From NCBI GenBank assembly GCA_045591175.1, contig JAZNSI010000062.1, positions 1 through 64,000 of the forward strand: DNA of 64,000 nucleotides, read 5' to 3'. Each line of letters begins with the position of its first letter. The stretch's first letter is position 1. This stretch comes from UBA11524 sp045591175. Its GTDB lineage: Bacteria > Bacillota > Clostridia > Christensenellales > Aristaeellaceae. A program made the position numbers and the translations under genes. The notes beneath the pieces are model-generated. The model did no database searches and had not been told where the DNA came from. It saw only the letters and a list, made by a program, of their open reading frames with translations. Positions 33,483 to 41,765 of this stretch are shown here, one piece after another.

Positions 33483-34967
33483 ATGCAGAACATTCCTGTT
33501 GTGAAGCTCGGCCTTGTGGCCGTGTCCCGTGACTGCTTCCCGATCACCCTGAGCGAGAAGCGTCGTGCCGCCATCGCTGAAAAGTGCGGCCAGAAGAATC
33601 TCGAGATCGTCGAGATCAAGACCACCGTTGAGAACGAGAAGGACATGCTCAAGGCCGTTGAAGAGCTCAAGGCCAATGAGTGCAACGCTTGCGTGGTGTT
33701 CCTGGGCAACTTCGGCCCCGAGACCCCCGAGACCCTGATCGCCAAGTACTTCGACGGCCCCTGCATGTTCGTGGCCGCCGCTGAGGGCGATGGCGACATG
33801 ATCAACGGCCGCGGCGACGCCTACTGCGGCATGCTGAACTGCTCCTACAACCTGGGCATGCGCCACCTGAAGGGCTACATCCCCGAGTACCCCGTGGGCA
33901 CCGCTGAAGAGCTGGCTGACAAGATCGCCGAGTTCGTGCCGATCGCCCGCGCCATCATCGGCGTGAAGAACCTGAAGGTCATCACCTTCGGCCCCCGTCC
34001 CCAGGACTTCTTCGCCTGCAACGCCCCCATCAAGGGCCTGTACGAGCTGGGCATCGAGATCGAGGAGAACTCCGAGCTGGATCTGCTGGTCTCCTACCGC
34101 GAGCACAAGAACGATCCCCGCATCCCCGCCATCTGCGCTGATATGGCCGCCGAAATGGGCGAGGGCAAGTACTACCCCGACCTGTGCGAGCGTATGGCTC
34201 AGTTTGAGCTGACCCTGCTGGATTGGGCTGAGAACCACAAGGGCGCCCGCAAGTACGTTGTCTTCGCTGACAAGTGCTGGCCCGCATTCCCCTCTCAGTT
34301 CGGCTTCGAGCCCTGCTACGTCAACTCCCGTCTGGCTTCCCGCGGCATCCCGGTCGCCTGCGAAGTGGACATCTACGGTGCTGTGTCCGAGTACATCGGC
34401 GCCTGCATCACCGGTGATGCCGTCACCCTGCTGGACATCAACAACTCCGTGCCCGGCTACATCTACGACAAGGACATCGCCGGCAAGTTCGATTACCGCC
34501 TGACCGAGACCTTCATGGGCTTCCACTGCGGCAACACCCCCTCCTGCAAGATGTGCGAGGATCGCGCGGTCAAGTACCAGCTGATCCAGCATCGCGTGCT
34601 CGAGCCCGAAGGATCCGAGCCCGACATCTCCCGCGGCACCCTGGAAGGCGACATCGCTGCGTCCGACATCACCTTCTACCGTCTGCAGTGCGATTCTGAC
34701 GGCAACCTGCGCTCCTACATCGCTCAGGGCGAGGTTCTGCCCGTTGCGACCCAGTCCTTCGGCGGCATCGGCATCTTCGCCATCAAGGAGATGGACCGCT
34801 TCTACCGTCACGTGCTGGTGCAGAAGCGCTACCCCCACCACGGTGCTGTGGCCTTCGGTCACTGCGCGAAGGCCCTGTTCGAGGTCTTCAAGTACCTGGG
34901 CGTGCAGGACATCGCTTACAACCAGCCCAAGAACCTGCCCTACCCCACCGAGAATCCCTGGGCGTAA
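33483..34967 (+). CDS. L-fucose/L-arabinose isomerase family-like protein
   Basis: A 494-residue cytosolic protein of the FucI/AraA fold, enzymes that convert aldoses to ketoses with a metal. CEVDIYGAVSEYI and LLDINNSVPGYIYD match the metal-site Glu and Asp segments, and HHGAVAFGH may supply the histidine. ETPETLIAKYFDGP is typical of the N-terminal domain. Codon use shows more Ala GCT and Arg CGT than neighbours, suggesting high expression. Next to GH127 and M24 genes. Which sugar is used is unknown; it may serve L-arabinose released by GH127 and GH43. Confidence 0.78.
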   Translation: MQNIPVVKLGLVAVSRDCFPITLSEKRRAAIAEKCGQKNLEIVEIKTTVENEKDMLKAVEELKANECNACVVFLGNFGPETPETLIAKYFDGPCMFVAAAEGDGDMINGRGDAYCGMLNCSYNLGMRHLKGYIPEYPVGTAEELADKIAEFVPIARAIIGVKNLKVITFGPRPQDFFACNAPIKGLYELGIEIEENSELDLLVSYREHKNDPRIPAICADMAAEMGEGKYYPDLCERMAQFELTLLDWAENHKGARKYVVFADKCWPAFPSQFGFEPCYVNSRLASRGIPVACEVDIYGAVSEYIGACITGDAVTLLDINNSVPGYIYDKDIAGKFDYRLTETFMGFHCGNTPSCKMCEDRAVKYQLIQHRVLEPEGSEPDISRGTLEGDIAASDITFYRLQCDSDGNLRSYIAQGEVLPVATQSFGGIGIFAIKEMDRFYRHVLVQKRYPHHGAVAFGHCAKALFEVFKYLGVQDIAYNQPKNLPYPTENPWA

Positions 34968-34983
34968 TTTCGCCTGACAGCTT

Positions 34984-35020
34984 CGGGGAGATGACGAAAG
35001 TCATCTCCCCGAGTTTTTTT
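34984..35020 (+). terminator. strong intrinsic terminator
   Basis: Stem CGGGGAGATGAC / GTCATCTCCCCG with a GAAA tetraloop and seven T. Confidence 0.95.
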
Positions 35021-35076
35021 GTGCCAGCTTTCGATTTACAGTCTGCCGACGGCAAATTTATTCTACTCGTACACAC

Positions 35077-35112
35077 AAAACAGCGGCTCCCCGCATCTTC
35101 ACGGGGAGCCGC
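35077..35112 (-). terminator. intrinsic terminator after the metallo-beta-lactamase gene
   Basis: Stem GCGGCTCCCC / GGGGAGCCGC with a 10-base loop, followed on the minus strand by TGTTTTGTG. T-rich sequence on the other side as well, so it may work both ways. Confidence 0.85.
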
Positions 35113-35118
35113 ACTTTT

Positions 35119-36036
35119 TTACTTTTTCTTCGTCCAGTTGGGCAGCTGCCAGATGTACCAGTCGGTGCCGTCGGTCTCCATGACGACGGTGCCGTCGCCG
35201 GAGAAAAGGGCGTTGTACTCAGCGAACTTGCGCTTCGTGCCACTCTTGATGCTCTTGTGCGCCTTGAAGTTGGGGATGAAGATGAACTCCGGCTGGGCGA
35301 CCTCCAGGAACTTCTCCTCGAAGCCGTTGATGCCGTGGTGGACGGCCTTCAAAATGTCGCACTCCAGCAGGCTGTGATCCACATTCTTCAGGAAGTAATT
35401 CTGGGGACGGCTGTCGCAGTCGCCCATGAGGAGGATCTTGCTGTTGCCAAAGACGATCTGGGTGCAGGCGCTGCGGGCATTGGTGCCCCAACTCTCATCG
35501 CAGCGGATGATGTTGATCGTCGCGCCGCCCAGGGTCAGCACATCGCCGTGGAAAACCTGCACATAGGGGATGCCGTACTTATCCAGCGCGCGGACGGCCG
35601 CCTTGTGGAAGCTGGTGTTCTTGTAATCCTTCTTGACTGCGGAGTAGAAGCCGCCGATGGTGTACTTGGGGCCCAGATCCGTCTTGCCGTCCTCCGCGAG
35701 GATACGGTGGTTCATCATCTTGGTCAGGCCCTGGAGATGATCGTTGTCCGGGTGGGTGTTGAAGAGGTACTTGAACTCCGTGACGCCCTCTGCGTCAAAC
35801 AGCTCCTCCAGGCGCGGATAGAACTGCACCGAGCCGCCGTCGATCATCATATTCTCGCCGCCGCACTGGAGCAGCATCGCATCGGAGCGGTCAGTGTCGA
35901 TGGCGGTCAGGCGGAAGAGCTCCTTCTCCGTCCAGCCCTCGGGCAGCTGGGATTCATCCTCGATATAGAAGATCTCCGCCGAGGCAGCCGACAGCAGCAT
36001 CGCCAGCATCAGCAGGATCGAAAACAGTTTCTTCAT
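35119..36036 (-). CDS. secreted metallo-beta-lactamase fold protein (ComEC C-terminal type)
   Basis: A 305-residue exported protein. The signal peptide is MKKLFSILLMLAMLLSAASA. The mature domain has MMIDGGSVQFYPRL, FNTHPDNDHLQGL (the HxxxDH metal motif), LLMGDCDSR and LKAVHHGINGF, matching the hydrolase domain at the C-terminus of ComEC, without any channel part. Start chosen for GGAGG 5 bases upstream. Such free secreted domains may act as extracellular nucleases or phosphodiesterases; the substrate is unknown. Monocistronic. Confidence 0.85.
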   Translation of the reverse strand: MKKLFSILLMLAMLLSAASAEIFYIEDESQLPEGWTEKELFRLTAIDTDRSDAMLLQCGGENMMIDGGSVQFYPRLEELFDAEGVTEFKYLFNTHPDNDHLQGLTKMMNHRILAEDGKTDLGPKYTIGGFYSAVKKDYKNTSFHKAAVRALDKYGIPYVQVFHGDVLTLGGATINIIRCDESWGTNARSACTQIVFGNSKILLMGDCDSRPQNYFLKNVDHSLLECDILKAVHHGINGFEEKFLEVAQPEFIFIPNFKAHKSIKSGTKRKFAEYNALFSGDGTVVMETDGTDWYIWQLPNWTKKK

Positions 36037-36140
36037 CGTGTCCTCCGGTGGGGGTTTTTGCCCTTTCATGATACCCCATTCGAGGCGCATCTGTCAAGCA
36101 AGCAGGCGGCGGGATTTGTAACAATTCAGCCCCCTCCCCC

Positions 36141-36169
36141 TTGAATTTCCAGCGTTTTGCCTGTATACT
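36141..36169 (+). promoter_or_regulatory. sigma-A promoter of the GH127 gene
   Basis: TTGAAT (36141-36146), 17 bases, TATACT (36164-36169), 41 bases upstream of the start codon. Confidence 0.7.
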
Positions 36170-36209
36170 ATAAGCAGAGTATTATCGACAAAAGGAGAGG
36201 CTTTCCGAT

Positions 36210-38270
36210 ATGAACAAGCAGGTTTTCTCCTCCCCCATCGATCTAAAGAAAGTGACCGTTACCGACCCCTTCTGGCACCGCGAGATGGAGCTGGTGCGCA
36301 ATGAGGTCATCCCCTATCAGTGGGATGCGCTGAACGACCGCGTCCCCGGGGCTGATCCCAGCTGGTGCATGCGCAATTTCCGCATTGCCGGGCGGATGAT
36401 GGCGGATCAGCGCCGCATGGGCGCCCAGTATGTGCCCCCGAAGTACACCAACCGCGGCTTCCAGGCCCTGCCGGAGGATCCGGAGCATCCCGAGGAGGAC
36501 AAGTTCTACGGCTTCCTCTTCCAGGATACGGACTTCTCCAAGTGGATCGAGGCCGTGGGCTATTCCCTGACCCAGCATCCCGATCCGGAGCTGGAGAAGA
36601 TCGCGGACGAGGCCATTGACGTCGTCTGCGCCGCCCAGAACCCCGACGGCTATCTGGACACCTACTATATCATCAACGGCATGGACGCCGCGCTGACCAA
36701 CCTGCGCGACAACCATGAGCTGTACTGTCTGGGCCATCTGGTGGAGGGCGCCGTCGCCTATTATCAGGCCACCGGCAAGGATAAGCTCCTGCGCGCCGCT
36801 GCCCGCTTTGCGGACTTTATCGAGGAGCGCTTCGGCCCGGAGGAGGGCAAGTGCAAGGGCTATCCCGGCCACGAGATCGCTGAGATGGCGCTGGTCCGCC
36901 TGTACGAGGTGACGGGCGAGGAGAAGTACCTGCGCCTGAGCAAGTTCTTCGTGGATCAGCGCGGCCAGAAGCCCAGCTACTTCGCCGTGGAGGACAAGGC
37001 CCGCACCGAAAAGGCCGGCCGCACCTGGAAGGGCGACCTCAATCAGGGTTCCGAGTACCACCAGGCTGCCGCGCCCGTCCGCGAGCAGAAGGTGGCCATG
37101 GGCCATGCGGTGCGCGCGGTGTACCTGTACTCCGGCATGGCCGATGTGGCCCGTCTGACCGGTGACGATGAGCTCCTCGCAGCCTGTGACCGCCTGTGGG
37201 ACAACATCGTCAGCAAGCAGCTGTACGTCACCGGCGGCATCGGCGCCACCGTCCACGGCGAGGCCTTCACCTACGATTACGACCTGCCCAACGACACCGC
37301 CTACTCCGAGACCTGCGCCGCCATCGGCCTGGCCTTCTTCGCCCGCCGCATGCTTCAAATCAAGCCCGACAGCAAGTATGGCGATGTGATGGAGCTGGCG
37401 CTGTACAACACCGTCCTCTCCGGCATGGCGCTGGACGGCAAGAGCTTCTTCTACGTCAACCCGCTGGCCGTGGTGCCCGAAGCCTGCCGCCGCAATCAGC
37501 TGATGCGCCATGTGCAGCCCACCCGCCGCAAGTGGTTCGGCTGCGCCTGCTGCCCGCCCAACATCGCCCGCATCGTGGCCTCCATCGCCTCCTACGCCTA
37601 CACCGAGAACGAGGACACCCTCTTCACCCACCTCTACATGGGCGGCAAGGTGGAGAAGGACTTCGCCGGCAAGAAGCTCGTGATGGAAGTCAAGGCCCGC
37701 ATGCCCTGGCACGGCCATGTGTATGTGACCGTCCACTGCAACGAGGCGGTGAACGGTACCCTGGCCTTCCGCATCCCCAACTGGGCTCAGGACGCCGTCA
37801 TCACCTGCGGCGACAAGGCCCCCGTCTACAAGGACGGCTATGCCTACATCACCGGCGAATGGCATGACGGTGACATGATCACCCTCCACCTGCCCATGCA
37901 GGTGCGCATGCTGGCCGCCAATCCCGCCGTCCGCGCGGACGTGGACAAGGTGGCCTTCCGCCGCGGCCCGGTGACCTTCTGCGCCGAGCAGGCCGACAAC
38001 GGCGACAACCTCCACCTCCTGCGCGTGGACACCCGCTACATCGGCGACCACGGCGAAGGCATCGAGTGGGAATTCGACGAGACCACCTTCGGCCACGAGA
38101 CCGTGAAGCTCCACGTTCCCGCCAAGCGTCTGCTGCCCCCGGAGAGCGACTCCCTCTACACCATCTGGCAGCCCCCCAAGGAGGAGACCGCGAAGATCCA
38201 CCTTGTCCCCTACTACACCTGGGCCAACCGTGGCGAGGGCGAAATGCTCGTCTGGCTCCGCAGAAAGTAA
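36210..38270 (+). CDS. glycoside hydrolase family 127 beta-L-arabinofuranosidase
   Basis: A 686-residue cytosolic enzyme resembling HypBA1, which removes beta-L-arabinofuranose from plant hydroxyproline-rich glycoproteins and pectin side chains. The (alpha/alpha)6 barrel contains the zinc-thiolate site: ETC in DTAYSETCAAIG, and CACCPPN with the nucleophile cysteine and its neighbour. C-terminal beta-sandwiches follow (FRIPNWAQDAVITC, ... LVPYYTWANRGEGEM). Full length for the family. No signal peptide. AAAGGAG precedes the ATG. Terminator at 38342. Confidence 0.93.
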   Translation: MNKQVFSSPIDLKKVTVTDPFWHREMELVRNEVIPYQWDALNDRVPGADPSWCMRNFRIAGRMMADQRRMGAQYVPPKYTNRGFQALPEDPEHPEEDKFYGFLFQDTDFSKWIEAVGYSLTQHPDPELEKIADEAIDVVCAAQNPDGYLDTYYIINGMDAALTNLRDNHELYCLGHLVEGAVAYYQATGKDKLLRAAARFADFIEERFGPEEGKCKGYPGHEIAEMALVRLYEVTGEEKYLRLSKFFVDQRGQKPSYFAVEDKARTEKAGRTWKGDLNQGSEYHQAAAPVREQKVAMGHAVRAVYLYSGMADVARLTGDDELLAACDRLWDNIVSKQLYVTGGIGATVHGEAFTYDYDLPNDTAYSETCAAIGLAFFARRMLQIKPDSKYGDVMELALYNTVLSGMALDGKSFFYVNPLAVVPEACRRNQLMRHVQPTRRKWFGCACCPPNIARIVASIASYAYTENEDTLFTHLYMGGKVEKDFAGKKLVMEVKARMPWHGHVYVTVHCNEAVNGTLAFRIPNWAQDAVITCGDKAPVYKDGYAYITGEWHDGDMITLHLPMQVRMLAANPAVRADVDKVAFRRGPVTFCAEQADNGDNLHLLRVDTRYIGDHGEGIEWEFDETTFGHETVKLHVPAKRLLPPESDSLYTIWQPPKEETAKIHLVPYYTWANRGEGEMLVWLRRK

Positions 38271-38341
38271 GCAGCGTGACGCTGCACCCAGCTCGCGATT
38301 GAGTTGGCTATGAGTTCACGCGTCGTTGAATCAAACAGACT

Positions 38342-38388
38342 GTCCGTGCGGATCAACGGGATGAAGCCCCCCGCACGGACGTTTTTTC
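38342..38388 (+). terminator. intrinsic terminator between GH127 and CotH genes
   Basis: Stem GTCCGTGCGG / CCGCACGGAC around a 19-base loop and six T. The RBS of the CotH gene (GAGGTG) begins one base after the T-run, and there is no room for a promoter between. The preceding bases (38270-38312) hold pieces of the intergenic repeats (GCAGCGTGACGCTGC, TCGCGATTGAGTTG). Confidence 0.85.
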
Positions 38389-38398
38389 GAGGTGCATC

Positions 38399-39802
38399 AT
38401 GAGAAAGCTACTGACAGGACTGCTTTTCGCCCTGCTGGCCCTTTTCGGCAGCGCCACGGCGGAGGAAGCGTCCCCGCTCTGGTATCCGCAGGTCACGGCG
38501 GACATGCCGGTCATCTCCATCGCCACCGGGGACAGCAATCGTTTCGCCACCGCCTGGGTCCGCGAGGATAAGCTGCAGGGGCGCATCGACTACGTGGACG
38601 CGGCCATCACCGTCACTGACGGGGAGCGGGTGCTCCTCCGGGATGAAAAGGCCCAGGTCAAGGTTCGCGGCAACTGGACGCTGGATTACCCCAAGAAGTC
38701 CATCCGCATCAAGTTTGCGGAGAAGCAGAGCATGCTGGGGCTGAACGACAATCAGGCCTACAAGAGCTGGGTGCTGCTGGCGGAGTGGAAGGATCTGTCC
38801 ATGCTCAACAGCGCCACGGCCCTCTTCCTGGCCCAGAACATCCTGGGCGCGGACGGCTACTACTGCTCCGATTATCGCTTCGTCCACCTGTACATCGGCG
38901 GCGAGTACTGGGGCGTGTATCTGCTGGCCGAGCAGCAGGAGGTCAACCCGGGCCGCGTGGAGGTCGCCGAGAACGAATCCGGCGATACGAACCGCTACAC
39001 CGGCTACCTGATGGAATACGACGCCTATTTCAGCGAGGAAGCCGGCCTCTCCAGCAGCGACCCGGTGTTTGAGGTGTACCACTACGGCCTGGGCGGCGAG
39101 CAGTACGGCTACACCGTCAAGAGCCGCATCGACAGCAATAGCCAGCTGGCCTTCCTGCGCGGCTGCGTCCGGCTGGCCTACCGCGCCTGCCACTTTGCCG
39201 TGGCAGAGGGAAGGCACTACGCCTTCAACGCAAAGCACACGGAGCTGGTCGCCGTCGAAAGCGCCTCCGCGCGCGAAACGGTGGAGCAGATCATCGACCT
39301 GCCCTCCCTGGTGGACACCTACCTCCTCAACGAGATCGCCTGCAACCCCGATTTGGGGTGGTCGAGCTTCTACATCTCCCTTGATTTGAGCGACAGCGGC
39401 AGCCGCAAGCTGACCTTCCACGCGCCCTGGGATTTCGACTCCGCCTTCGGCATCCGCAGCGATTATGAATCCAACCAGGTGGATTACGCCGCCCACAGCA
39501 GCAACCCCTGGCTGCGGCTTTTCGCCCGTGAGCCCTGGTTCCAGGACATGGTGAGGGCACGCTGGGCCGAGCTGAAGGCGCAGGGACTCCCCGAACAGAC
39601 GCTGGCGCTGATCACCACGCTGACCGATACCTACGCCGCTGACTTCGCCCGTAACTACGAACGCTGGCCCAGCCGCATCGCCGAGGGCAACCACGAGCTG
39701 ATCGACGAATTGAACCGCTGCCGCTCCCAGCAGGAGGCGGCGGATTACCTCTGCCGCTGGCTCAGCGAACGCTTTGCTTACCTGGACCAACGTTGGCAAT
39801 AA
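38399..39802 (+). CDS. secreted CotH-family kinase-like protein
   Basis: A 467-residue exported protein. The signal peptide is MRKLLTGLLFALLALFGSA (cleavage near ATA-EE). The CotH domain spans residues ~85-440 with VKVRGNWTLDYPKKSIRIKF, WVLLAEWKDLSMLNSATALF, GYLMEYDAY and HAPWDFDSAFG (the aspartates of the active site). CotH in spore formers is a protein kinase for coat proteins; secreted homologues also occur in cellulosome-bearing and rumen clostridia. Its leader is unusual: a terminator ends about 11 bases before the start codon. Confidence 0.88.
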   Translation: MRKLLTGLLFALLALFGSATAEEASPLWYPQVTADMPVISIATGDSNRFATAWVREDKLQGRIDYVDAAITVTDGERVLLRDEKAQVKVRGNWTLDYPKKSIRIKFAEKQSMLGLNDNQAYKSWVLLAEWKDLSMLNSATALFLAQNILGADGYYCSDYRFVHLYIGGEYWGVYLLAEQQEVNPGRVEVAENESGDTNRYTGYLMEYDAYFSEEAGLSSSDPVFEVYHYGLGGEQYGYTVKSRIDSNSQLAFLRGCVRLAYRACHFAVAEGRHYAFNAKHTELVAVESASARETVEQIIDLPSLVDTYLLNEIACNPDLGWSSFYISLDLSDSGSRKLTFHAPWDFDSAFGIRSDYESNQVDYAAHSSNPWLRLFAREPWFQDMVRARWAELKAQGLPEQTLALITTLTDTYAADFARNYERWPSRIAEGNHELIDELNRCRSQQEAADYLCRWLSERFAYLDQRWQ

Positions 39803-39817
39803 GCCCGCATACAAACA

Positions 39818-39846
39818 GGGCCGTCCGGCATCACGCCGGACGGCCC
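39818..39846 (+). terminator. bidirectional terminator between CotH and cassette B
   Basis: Stem GGGCCGTCCGGC / GCCGGACGGCCC with a 5-base loop. Lies between two convergent genes. Confidence 0.8.
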
Positions 39847-39859
39847 TTGCGTTATTCCA

Positions 39860-40828
39860 TTATTCCTTGACGCTCTTCAGGATCAGCCGATGCGCCGTCA
39901 CGCCGAAGCCGACGGCGCACACGCCCATCACCGTGTAGCACAGCCACGCCGGGATGTACGCGGACTTCTGCACCGCAAACTGCATCCAGATGCTCACGCC
40001 CACGCAAATGAGGAAGATCACCCAGCTGATGATCACCTGCTTCTTGGGCAGGCGGGCCTCCGCGGGAGCCTTACGCCAGCGCCGCAGGGCACAGAACATC
40101 ATCCCCGCCAGCACCAGCACCGCCGTCAGCTGGGACACGCGGATGAAAACCCGCGTCCAGTGCAGGAAGTTGTCCGCGCGCAGGGCCTCCAGCAGGATCT
40201 GGCTGGCGCAGTACAGGATCAGGAACAGCTTGGCATGCTCGCCGGCGCGGGCAGGCTTCTTTGCCAGCAGGATGGCGAAAATCACCAGCGCAGCCACCGC
40301 CTCAAACACGCAGATGGCCCAGAACCACATTTCGTAATCCGCGTTGTACAGCGCGAAGGGGAAGCGCTGGAATACGGGCGCGACCACCTCCAGGCCCTTG
40401 CCCTCGCCATTGGTCAGCTCGGCCAGGCGGCCCAGCGCGATCACCAGCGCAGCCGGAGCAGACAGCGCGTCCAGCAGCTTCACTGCGGACTGCTTCGTGA
40501 TCTTCGCCGTCAGGATGGCCGCGATCACCGCGCCGCCGACAGCGCCCCACAGGGCGTAGCCGCCGTGCCAGGGCATGAAGATCTCGCTCAGGCCCATTTC
40601 GGTGTAGAAATCCAGCCGGGCCAGGCAGTAGAACAGCCGCGCGCCGATCAGGCCCAGGGGCAGCGCCAACAGCGCGAAGATCTCCGCCGTGTCGCAGCGC
40701 AAACCGTGCTTTTTCTGCTGCCACGCCAGCAGCCCCAGGCCCAGGGCCAGCGCAGCCACCACGCACAGGGCATAGGCCGTCACCGGCAGGCCGAAAACCT
40801 CAAAGAGAACATACTGCAGGTCGTACAT
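39860..40828 (-). CDS. Lgt-like (prolipoprotein diacylglyceryl transferase family) membrane protein, cassette B
   Basis: A 322-residue polytopic protein with about eight membrane segments. Closer to Lgt than copy A: LIGARLFYCLARL, FMPWHGGYALWGAVGG, GRLAELTNGEGKG and QILLEALRADN correspond in order to Lgt GARLGYV, W-GG, GRxGNFxNGE and the late E-x-x-R. However, the asparagine of GRxGN is glutamate, as in copy A. It starts 10 bases after the NAGPA-type gene. Because both copies share this change and the same neighbour, a function different from lipoprotein modification is likely. Confidence 0.82.
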   Translation of the reverse strand: MYDLQYVLFEVFGLPVTAYALCVVAALALGLGLLAWQQKKHGLRCDTAEIFALLALPLGLIGARLFYCLARLDFYTEMGLSEIFMPWHGGYALWGAVGGAVIAAILTAKITKQSAVKLLDALSAPAALVIALGRLAELTNGEGKGLEVVAPVFQRFPFALYNADYEMWFWAICVFEAVAALVIFAILLAKKPARAGEHAKLFLILYCASQILLEALRADNFLHWTRVFIRVSQLTAVLVLAGMMFCALRRWRKAPAEARLPKKQVIISWVIFLICVGVSIWMQFAVQKSAYIPAWLCYTVMGVCAVGFGVTAHRLILKSVKE

Positions 40829-40838
40829 GGGGCGCTCC

Positions 40839-41744
40839 TTAATCAGGCTGATAGGCGCTGGCGAAGTAGATGATGTCCTTCAGAGGCCGGCGCTTGGGAT
40901 TGTTGGGGGAATTGACCTTGTCGCGGTTGAACACCATGGTGGAGGAGGAGCCGCCGTCCAGGTTGTAGGCGTTGGTGACGCCCTCAAAGGAGGCGACCAG
41001 CTCCGCGAACTGCTCCAGCGTGAGGCCGGTGGAGCCGGGATCTTCCGGGCCCTCGGAGGAAATGCACAGGTACTCCAGCGGACCGATCTGCGCCAGGCAC
41101 ATGCGCTGGGCGGCACGGTCGGCAGCGTTGTCCATGTCCACGAAGCCGGTCTGCTTCTCTCCGTTCACCACCAGGCCGGGGCCGAAGGTGTAGCCGTTGA
41201 TAATGCTGCGGCCCTCCGCCTCCAGGGCGGCCTTGAAGTCGATCATATCCTGCTTCTTGGGAGCCAGGACGATGTGCATGTTGCCCAGGTCATCCAGCAC
41301 CATCACGTCATAGGTGCCGTTGCACTTGTTCTTGTATTCCTTGCCCATGCGGGCGGTATAGCCCACATTGCGGCGGGAGGAGAAGAAGTCGCCGTTGATA
41401 GCCAGGGCCGCATTGGTCGCCTTGGCCATGGCAATGCCGCCGATGGTATCATCCGTGGAGTAGCTGCCGGACATGGTGGAGCGCACCTGGGTGGGATTGG
41501 CCACCTTGACGTAAGCCACCATGTAGTTAGTCTCCTCATAGCGGCCGGTGGTGATCTTCACGGTGATCGAGGGGTCCTCGTAGGTCATGTTTTCCAGGTC
41601 GTAGCCATCCGCCTGGAGCGGCACGCCCTTCTTGTCCTTCAGGTCATATTCGATAATTTCCGCCGACGCCACGCTGGTGGGAATCAGCACCAGCAGGCCG
41701 GCAAGCATCAACAAAATCGCAGCAATGCGGATGATATGCTTCAT
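40839..41744 (-). CDS. secreted phosphodiester glycosidase (NAGPA domain) protein, cassette B
   Basis: A 301-residue exported protein with signal peptide ending near VASA. The domain carries ALAINGDFFSSRR, GYTFGPGLVVNG, RMCLAQIGPLEYLCIS, YNLDGGSSSTMVFN and LKDIIYFASAY, in the same order as the cassette A protein. It lies 21 bases after the CapA gene and 10 bases before the Lgt-like gene, with AAAGGAG as RBS. Probably acts on a sugar phosphodiester of the envelope. Confidence 0.88.
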   Translation of the reverse strand: MKHIIRIAAILLMLAGLLVLIPTSVASAEIIEYDLKDKKGVPLQADGYDLENMTYEDPSITVKITTGRYEETNYMVAYVKVANPTQVRSTMSGSYSTDDTIGGIAMAKATNAALAINGDFFSSRRNVGYTARMGKEYKNKCNGTYDVMVLDDLGNMHIVLAPKKQDMIDFKAALEAEGRSIINGYTFGPGLVVNGEKQTGFVDMDNAADRAAQRMCLAQIGPLEYLCISSEGPEDPGSTGLTLEQFAELVASFEGVTNAYNLDGGSSSTMVFNRDKVNSPNNPKRRPLKDIIYFASAYQPD

Positions 41745-41765
41745 AAACAGGCTCCTTTACTTGAT

